From assembly GCA_028565635.1 (NCBI GenBank), contig JAOXYB010031031.1, forward strand, positions 1 through 14,688: a stretch of DNA of 14,688 bases. The letters run 5' to 3'. The translations under genes were made by a program, and so were the position numbers. Positions 9,399-14,688 of this stretch are shown here, piece by piece. Position 1 is the stretch's first letter; each line of letters opens with the position of its first letter. The notes beneath the pieces are model-generated. The model ran no database searches, had not been told where the DNA came from, and was given only the letters and a program-made list of their open reading frames with translations. This stretch comes from Phoronis ovalis. Taxonomy: Eukaryota > Phoronida > Phoronidae.

Positions 9399-12300
9399 CT
9401 GAAAAGATATATCTTCTAATTCATACATATGACAATACATAAGGCACATTATTAATCACAGATGTAAACATTTCATCATTTGATTTCAACTGACTACATC
9501 TGGTTAGAACATTTAACATGTTTTGTAATTTTAACACTGCAGTTTAATGCAGCCTGCTTTCACAATTTGTCCACAGCATAGAAACAAGTATTCAGAATAA
9601 CACATAAAGCAAACTGCCCAGAGACATGACAGCATTACACTTATAAGTATGTTTACAGTATCCCCCATACCATGTCAACAGTTTTACATAGTTTATTTTT
9701 GTTTAAAGTACCTCCCCTACCATGTTTTGCATATTATGATGTGTACGTACTTTACATAGTTGTTGTACCAAAAGTTTTAAAAACTGCCGTTGTCTGTCAT
9801 CGTGCAATAGCACATCTATGTCAGTGTAGGAAAACCACCCTCTGTCCACACACTGGCTGAGAGCAATCCTACAACATATATTTTATGTTTAAAAACACTG
9901 ATTAATTATGCATCACAACTGCTCTTTTATAGTAATCTTGGCCCACTATGAAATACATGTATGGTACAAATTTTGCTGAGCTTGCTGGCTTAAGATATCT
10001 TGTTTACATTGTTGAAAAGTCACAGAAGGACAATATCTCTTGCGTAAATAACTAATCATACAAAATCCACTTGTTTACACAAATAGCTCAAGGCAATAAC
10101 AGTTGGCTTCACCTTTGCTCCAAAGCTTGCAATACAGCACAGAATTCTTCCTGTTGAACAAACAAATGCCATTCAATGGCAGACAGAAATTCACGTTCTA
10201 ATTCATTTAATTCATCAAGGTCCATGTGAGCTGATTCAGCCCATTCATCATTGAAAACTTCTTCATCAACACCTTCATCATAATGAAATTTAGATGCTAG
10301 CATCTGTAAATAACAGATTTATATAATAAAATTTGAAAATTAGTTCCCATGATAAAATTGAAATCTTTAAGAGGTACCGTTAGAATCCTACAACTAAATC
10401 TATACTCTGAGTTTCAGAGCCTTATATATAAATGTTTGCATATAAAACTTTTCATATTTTATGCTTCTTACCTCTCAATTCAAATTTTATATCTTACCGT
10501 AGCTCCATTTATAGACTGAAACAATTGGATCTCGGCTTTGATCGTCTACCTGGATACGATACGACGTAAAATTTGACAGGTAAGAAATCATAAAATATGA
10601 AATATTTAAACAAAGTATCACAGGTTAATAGGCTCTGAAATTCAGGGTGTAAATGTAGGATTAATCAAAGATGGTCATTCACAAACAGTTCTATATACTC
10701 ATCACGAATGTCACAGATACTTAGTGACAGTATGCATCAAAATGTTGTGTATAATGGTACGTAATTAAATTATAAATTGCTGCATCACAGTGCTGAGCTT
10801 AAAAAACAGCAAAAGGCCCATACCATAGAAACTAGGAATAGATCTGAGGAAGCTATCTTCATCAGATATTCAGGATTTTTGTTCTTCAGCCTTTTAATAT
10901 AAATCATTCCTATCATCATGGCATATGGTGAAATGCAAGCTCTCCTGCGAAAATAAATATTATTTATTATTCTCACTGCAATGTGAATTTGGAGTGTATG
11001 TAGTAAAACCAAATCAAAGTCACCTCAAAATATAATTACAAAAATAAGAAACAATAATGAATTTACCATTTGTAAACAATTTAATCTAACCACATATTCA
11101 GCGTAAAGAAATCAATATCATAGCTAGAAAGTGTGGTAAAGAACACAGAAACCTCACAACTAGCATGATTTGTTACAACCATACAATCTACCAGTGGCAT
11201 AATGTATTGCATTCATAGATTCCAGAAAAATTTATTACTTGTATTCTATGACAGCTTCAAAGGTGCAGATTATAATTATAGACAGAGTACTATTTTTATC
11301 ATAAGCAGCATTTTATTTTGTGTAATCGTTATACCTTGACATAGAAGATACACCGTCTTTATCCAACCTCCCCAGTTCTCGTGGTGCAGCATGTTGAAAA
11401 TACTCTACTGCAACATCTGTAAACAATATTTATAATGATTTATAACTGAGATTTAATTAAAAATTTATAATACGTGTTATAGCTCATTAAAAACATACAG
11501 TATTGTTACAGTGCAATGTGATTATACTTGTTTATAATCTTGTTTTTTTATTGCATAATACATTTAAAAATTTGACACTGTATTCACTTTAAATGTGAAT
11601 TGATACCAGAGTCCATGACTGTTTGGCAAGCCTCAGACAGAATATCAAAAAGATGTAGCATGAATCTCTAAAATTGTATAGCTTTTGGGCATAAAATTCT
11701 TGGACTCTGGAGTACATCCCGGGATGCATACATACAAACAGGGGCTGCAAACACCACTTTAAACATGAGACACTTGCACTACCTATTTTACTGTAAATTT
11801 TGCCAGACTAACACTACTGTTGATTAATTTGGTGGTGGTTAAACAACAATTTTTATACCTATGCTATAAAAGGGTTCATAAAATGAGTAAAAAACATACT
11901 GTGGTAAATTCGTAAGCTGAAAAAGGTGACTTATTGGGCAGCATGTATATAGAAATTTTGAAAAATGTGACACTTGAACTACCGTTTTACTTACATTTAC
12001 CAACACTTAAGCTACCAAATAGGCAAAACATATCCCTAAGGAAGGCACCTCCTGTCTGGAAAAATTTAAGTAACCTCACCGGGGAGTACATAATGGAATA
12101 ATGCCCAAAGGACAACAAACGGACCGGGTGAAATGGTAATGTAATCAGAATTTTGGGTACATAATTTTTCCACAAAATGACTCAGTCTTTCTATTCAAAT
12201 GAGTGTTTCTCTTATACAAATTCACAAAAATTAGGATTCACACTGAATCCATGTTTGTTTAAATGGTAATGATCTAGAAATGGATAAATGTTACGTGGAA

Positions 12301-12913
12301 TACCTGTTACAGGCAAAGACGACCTGTCTGTAGATGGCAATCGACCAAAGTACAAAGTTTTTCTTAGTCTTTCTTCAAACTTCGCATGAATTGGTGAATT
12401 CTGAATGAAAGAAAAGAGAAAGAGTTAAACTAATTTTTAATAAATTATTTATAATCTGCAATAAAAACATTATTATGAAATATAAACAATAAATTTGCTG
12501 TGATCATTACAATTTTTTAAAAATAGAAATTTGAATTCGGGCCTATTCGCCATTAGCACCGGAATAGGTTTGGCGGTATAACACCGCGATTAATTTCTCG
12601 TCGAAATCGGTAGTATATGGTCTACATGACTGCGAAGAAAATTAACTGGTAGTGTATGAAAGGGTATACGCTAAGAGATATTAGTTTTGGGGGATGTTGC
12701 TCTATTTATATCTGATGAAAGTTATAACGTTTTTCAATGGAGCTGGATGGGGAATCTAATGATGTACTTATTAATACAAATATTCGCCATGACGGTTCGG
12801 ATTGAAATGTTTGGACTAACGTTGCTAACATATTTTAAAGACAATTTCACCTCATAGTCCTTCCTCTTGTATTTCATTGCGTTCTCTGACATCATCTCAA
12901 AGGGGATTCTCAT
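8709..12913 (-). CDS. CNPPD1: CNPPD1 (cyclin Pas1/PHO80 domain-containing protein 1), complete gene
   Basis: Seven exons join in frame: 12913-12851, 12400-12304, 11416-11335, 10944-10824, 10303-10113, 9868-9751 and 9398-8709. They give 1,362 coding bases and 453 residues. All introns are GT-AG and all phases agree. The cyclin fold spans about residues 28-224. It includes FEERLRKTLYFG (exon 2), ACISPYAMM at 83-91, SSDLFLVSM at 113-121, ASKFHYDEG..EEVFNDEW at 124-142, and RGWFSYTD in exon 6, all matching vertebrate CNPPD1. A hydrophobic segment at about 225-247 matches the family's predicted membrane segment. The C-terminal 200 residues are poorly conserved but keep a cysteine cluster (CQCCC near 418-422). 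The human protein is about 410 residues. The gene diverges from DIP2 and probably shares its promoter. Its biochemical role is unknown; the family resembles PHO80-type cyclins. The first exon is the least certain part. Confidence 0.92.
9751..9868 (-). CDS. CNPPD1: CNPPD1 exon 6
   Basis: This 118-base exon runs from acceptor TGTTGTAG|G to donor AAA|GTACGT. One base completes an Arg codon, followed by 39 codons beginning IALSQCVDRGWFSYTDIDVL. RGWFSYTD matches human RGWYTYTD at the same place. The exon is too small to show up as a long open frame but is supported by phase and similarity. Confidence 0.92.
10113..10303 (-). CDS. CNPPD1: CNPPD1 exon 5
   Basis: This 191-base exon lies between acceptor TTACAG|ATG and donor AG|GTGAAG. 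It encodes 63 residues plus two bases. It carries the family's most conserved signature, ASKFHYDEG then EEVFNDEW, followed by an acidic LNELEREFLSAIEWHL helix. Its ATG is internal to the protein and is not a start codon. Confidence 0.95.
10384..10662. mobile_element. Foldback (MITE-like) element in CNPPD1 intron 4
   Basis: The outer ends are AATCCTAC and GTAGGATT. Arms of roughly 110 bases match each other in reverse complement, with shared words TTTCAGAGCCT, TTCATATTTTATG and TTCTTACCT. The central spacer at about 10500-10550 is unpaired. No coding capacity is present, so it would be a non-autonomous element. A target-site duplication is not clear. Confidence 0.7.
10824..10944 (-). CDS. CNPPD1: CNPPD1 exon 4
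   Basis: This 121-base exon lies between acceptor TTTCGCAG|G and donor ATG|GTATGG. It encodes RACISPYAMMIGMIYIKRLK then NKNPEYLMKIASSDLFLVSM. This corresponds closely to human CNPPD1 (EACISPCAMMLALVYIERL and onward) within the cyclin fold. Confidence 0.95.
11335..11416 (-). CDS. CNPPD1: CNPPD1 exon 3
   Basis: This 82-base exon lies between acceptor TTTACAG|AT and donor CAAG|GTATAA. It encodes DVAVEYFQHAAPRELGRLDK and DGVSSMS. DVAVEYFQHAAP matches human DIAVELLQKAAP. Phases agree with exons 2 and 4. Confidence 0.93.
11769..12016. repeat. Diverged direct repeat in CNPPD1 intron 2
   Basis: A sequence beginning GACACTTGCACTACC at 11769 recurs as GACACTTGAACTACC at 11969, followed by similar TTTTACT and ACA/AAATTT words for about 45 bases. 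The 200-base spacing suggests an old segmental duplication or two copies of a small repeat. Confidence 0.4.
12304..12400 (-). CDS. CNPPD1: CNPPD1 exon 2
   Basis: This 97-base exon has an excellent polypyrimidine tract and acceptor (TTTCATTCAG|AATTC) and donor ACAG|GTATTC. It encodes NSPIHAKFEERLRKTLYFGR and LPSTDRSSLPVT, matching the human segment around RIRRRLYYG and the following SSPVADIAVE. Confidence 0.93.
12480..12778 (-). repeat. Dispersed repeat, copy A (uninterrupted), in CNPPD1 intron 1
   Basis: Read on the minus strand, this sequence aligns with plus-strand DNA in DIP2 intron 1 (copy B). Shared blocks include TAAGTACA, GAAAAACGTT, AATAGAGCAA, TATCTCTT, TTTCATACACTACCAGTTAA, GAATAGGCCC and TTTTTAAAAAATTGTAAT. 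Identity looks like about 75 percent by eye with small gaps. CCTATTC and GAATAGG at 12542-12568 can form a hairpin. No protein is encoded, and the family is unknown to me. Confidence 0.75.
12851..12913 (-). CDS. CNPPD1: CNPPD1 exon 1, probable start
   Basis: The ATG at 12913 is the first ATG in a frame that runs to donor GAG|GTGAAA and joins exon 2 in phase 0. This gives MRIPFEMMSENAMKYKRKDY before NSPIHAKF. The frame stays open further upstream to about 13018, but only a TTG opens it there, so that part is read as 5' leader. Starts at Met7 (12895) or Met8 are possible alternatives. The N-terminus of this family varies, so similarity does not help. Confidence 0.65.
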
Positions 12914-13115
12914 CTTGTATGCTGTTCTACAATGAAACTTTACGAAAATTGGTTCAAATCTTACACAATGACACCACACCACACCACATTTCTGTCCGCC
13001 TTTATCAGTTCTCGTCAAATCTCACGAGATTTCAAAGGTGTGGTAGAATTTCAAAATGGATGCTTTGTAGATATTTTCTAGAACTGACATAAAATACGAA
13101 TGTAGAATAGATACA
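12914..13115. promoter_or_regulatory. Divergent CNPPD1/DIP2 promoter
   Basis: Only 202 bases separate the CNPPD1 start codon (minus strand) from the DIP2 start codon (plus strand), so both 5' leaders and the core promoter lie here. TCTCACGAGA at 13020-13029 is one base off the TCTCGCGAGA palindrome known from bidirectional animal promoters. CCACACC-type words occur as a tandem run at 12972-12988 and in the opposite orientation at 13037-13044 (GGTGTGGT), so they face away from the centre. No TATA box is seen. Confidence 0.7.
13056..13105 (+). promoter_or_regulatory. Cluster of short upstream ORFs before DIP2
   Basis: Three upstream ATGs precede the DIP2 start. The ATG at 13056 encodes MDAL and stops at 13070 in the DIP2 frame. 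The ATG at 13060 encodes MLCRYFLELT and stops at 13092. The ATG at 13100 is followed at once by TAG, a minimal start-stop element ending 10 bases before the DIP2 ATG. They matter only if the transcript starts upstream of them. Confidence 0.5.
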
Positions 13116-13200
13116 ATGACTGATTATAACATAGATCCTTCCAGGCTGCCCCTAGATATCAGGGCAAAGCTTGCGGAGTTGGACTTGGAACTATCCGAGG
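13116..13200 (+). CDS. DIP2: DIP2 (disco-interacting protein 2) family, first coding exon
   Basis: The exon encodes 28 residues plus one base, ending at the donor G|GTAAGC. LPLDIRAKLAELDLELSEG corresponds to the start of the DMAP1-binding domain of DIP2A/B/C (LP.EVRE.LAELELELSEG), and the phase-1 split Gly codon fits the family. DIP2 proteins are large, with two further adenylate-forming (AMP-binding) domains, and act in lipid metabolism and neural development. The next residues expected (DITQKGYEKKR-like) are not found before the window ends, so intron 1 continues beyond it. The start is secure: an in-frame TAG lies at 13068-13070 with no other in-frame ATG after it. It diverges from CNPPD1 across a shared promoter. 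Confidence 0.93.
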
Positions 13201-13488
13201 GTAAGCATTCGAAATTCAGTGATTTTACGATAATGTTTATGACTTGAAACACCCGAATCTTTCGTCTTAGACTATCGACTTTCGTCTTGCTCGAATTGTC
13301 CTCAATGAAATAGGTAGCTCATTTTGTTCTCTATTCACAAAGGTTGAATGATACATGAGATGCAGTACTTTATTTGAGCGTTTTAATGTCTAGCCTGTTA
13401 TAAAATGTATTAAAAGTTCCTTTGCAAGTTACAACTGGTTGAACTGGCTATTAAAGCTATTAATACTTATAATAGTATTAAGACTAAA

Positions 13489-13660
13489 GGCTAAGTACAC
13501 CATTACATTATGGCTCCAACTCAGTAGAAAAACGTTTTAATGTTCATGCACATATCAAATAGAGCAATATTCCCGGAACAATTATCTCTTCATAATGTGA
13601 GCGTACACTCTTTCATACACTACCAGTTAATGTTTTGTGCAGCTTGACCCTATACTCCCT
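13489..13660 (+). repeat. Dispersed repeat, copy B, left part
   Basis: This is the plus-strand counterpart of copy A in CNPPD1 intron 1, so the two are inverted relative to each other. The best-preserved block is TTTCATACACTACCAGTTAA at 13611-13630, identical to copy A in reverse complement. Similarity continues to about TATACTCCC (compare TATACTACC in copy A), where the foldback element begins. Confidence 0.75.
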
Positions 13661-14184
13661 AGTCCTGGACCATGATGTTCTGCACTAACTCTTGATAATC
13701 TGACTGTGAGCTGTGCAAACAGTCATGGAAACTTACATAGCCAATTACTGTGAAAGTGCCCAAACATCGAAATTTATATAATTCCTACCGAATTAGTTTA
13801 TACATCACTGTCCAGATACTCTCTGATTATCCAACTTCAACTACTCCCTTCACCATTTGGAACTCCTGAATTCAGTTTTTACCATGCAGTAAACTTGTTT
13901 TACCATTGGGCGTAACTCACCAACCCAGTTTTTTGGCAAGTACCCCATCCTTCTGGGTGCCAGTGCAGGAGTTGCAAATAGCCATAAAAGTGGTGGGAGT
14001 TGAAGTTGGATTATTAGTCGGAGAGTATCTGGATGCTGATATATGAACTCATTTGGTAGGAATTACATAGATTTCCAAGTTTGAAAGCTTTCACTGTAAT
14101 TGGCTATGTAAGTTTCCATGACTGTTCGCACAGCTCACAAGTCAGATTATCAAGAGCTAGTGCAGAACGTCATGAACCAGGACT
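13661..14184. mobile_element. Foldback element with 195-base inverted arms, nested in repeat copy B
   Basis: The left arm (13661-13855) and right arm (13990-14184) are inverted copies of about 80 percent identity by eye. Both outer ends read AGTCCTGG inward, and both share GTTCTGCACTA, CTCTTGATAATCTGACT, CAGTCATGGAAACTTACATA, GCCAATTAC, AATTCCTACC, CCAGATACTCTC and CCAACTTCAACT. The 134-base centre is unpaired. CTTGACCC occurs outside both ends, at 13643-13650 and 14187-14194. It may be an 8-base target duplication as made by hAT-type elements, although 10 bases separate the left copy from the arm. No transposase is encoded. Confidence 0.8.
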
Positions 14185-14186
14185 AT

Positions 14187-14282
14187 CTTGACCCATGAAT
14201 CGCACTATTCCTGTGGCAAATAGGCCCAAATTTAAATTCTGATTTTTAAAAATTGTAATAATATCTGGAATTTTATTGCTTT
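14187..14282 (+). repeat. Dispersed repeat, copy B, right part
   Basis: Similarity to copy A resumes after the foldback element with CTATTCC, AATAGGCCCAAATTTAAATT and TTTTTAAAAATTGTAAT. Relative to copy A, about 50 bases are missing at the insertion point, so insertion was accompanied or followed by a deletion. Confidence 0.7.
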
Positions 14283-14484
14283 AGTCAGAAAATACAACAT
14301 GTTGACATTACAAAACACTAAAAAACAAAATACCACGCCCCCCAAAAAAGTGTATTAATATGCTGGTACTATATCCATAGGTAGTGTCAACAAAGCCTTG
14401 TGGTACACTTAGGCTTAACTGTGAGTACTAACAAGACCAAGATTTGATTGAACTGGTTCAAAATCCATGACTATGAACATATAC

Positions 14485-14598
14485 CTGAACTATTTCAAGC
14501 CATTGTTCGTGGTCATTTGTTTTGATTTTCCAAATAGCAGTTTCTTGACAATCATTTAAATAAATGTAAGGTGAAATCTGTTCTACCATCAAAGTATC
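14485..14598 (-). other. Candidate minus-strand exon, unrecognised
   Basis: The frame begins DTLMVEQISPYIYLNDCQET and ends WLEIVQ. It is 114 bases long, bounded by CAG| on the left and |GTATAT on the right, both in phase 0. The composition looks more protein-like than most chance frames here, but I recognise no family, and the acceptor lacks a good polypyrimidine tract. It would be antisense within a DIP2 intron. A chance frame or old transposon fragment is at least as likely. Confidence 0.2.
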
Positions 14599-14688
14599 CT
14601 GGCATGGATGCATGTAGCCTGTGTACAGGCTGAGGAAGGACCCCTGGAAGGACTAATTATATATAAGGATTTAATATATTGATACTTG

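Larger units (their letters stand above)
13201..14688 (+). other. DIP2 intron 1, 5' part
   Basis: This follows the DIP2 exon 1 donor and has no DIP2 exon. About half of it consists of repeat copy B and the foldback element inserted in it. The remaining DNA is AT-rich, with one minus-strand candidate frame listed separately. Confidence 0.75.

Noticed and set aside
11987-12175. Minus-strand 62-codon frame within CNPPD1 intron 2
   Set aside because: It has no similarity to CNPPD1, would break the exon 2-exon 3 join whose phases already agree, and includes repeat sequence.
12914-13018. N-terminal extension of CNPPD1
   Set aside because: The frame is open, but its first codon is TTG and there is no ATG before 12913, so it is read as 5' leader.
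12877-13092. Plus-strand 71-codon frame upstream of DIP2
   Set aside because: It is antisense to CNPPD1 exon 1 and its leader; only its last ten codons, after the ATG at 13060, are kept as an upstream ORF.
1-14688. CRISPR arrays, operons, prokaryotic insertion sequences, tRNA or rRNA genes
   Set aside because: None was seen on either strand; the window is spliced eukaryotic DNA.

Overview
This is AT-rich animal nuclear DNA with spliced genes, GT-AG introns, microsatellites and foldback-type repeats. The long introns, short first exons and frequent TACATGTA-like words suggest a lophotrochozoan, possibly a bivalve mollusc, but that guess rests on style only. Three protein-coding loci can be recognised by assembling exons by eye. 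They are a ZEB/zfh-1 family gene (first coding exon only), a complete CNPPD1 gene, and a DIP2 gene (first coding exon only).

Layout from left to right. Positions 1-4075 are the start of a long ZEB intron. Positions 4076-4133 (minus strand) are the ZEB first coding exon, which carries the RRKQ-type NuRD-recruitment motif. A CpG-containing presumed promoter lies upstream of it, at about 4134-5200. Positions 5200-8300 are intergenic and hold a small hairpin repeat, a 60-bp tandem duplication, a perfect RFX X-box and a GC/CpG-richer block with no recognisable gene. Positions 8709-12913 (minus strand) are a seven-exon CNPPD1 gene encoding 453 residues, with every splice phase consistent. Positions 12914-13115 are a compact divergent promoter. 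Positions 13116-13200 (plus strand) are DIP2 coding exon 1, followed by DIP2 intron 1 to the end of the window.

The most unusual structure surrounds the CNPPD1/DIP2 promoter. Two diverged copies of one repeat lie in opposite orientation in the first introns of the two genes. The DIP2-side copy is interrupted by a second, foldback element with two 195-bp inverted arms. A third foldback sequence sits in CNPPD1 intron 4.

The three genes are not known to share a pathway. ZEB proteins are zinc-finger/homeodomain repressors, CNPPD1 is a membrane-associated cyclin-fold protein of unknown mechanism, and DIP2 proteins are adenylate-forming-domain proteins linked to lipid metabolism. CNPPD1 and DIP2 are probably co-expressed through the shared promoter.
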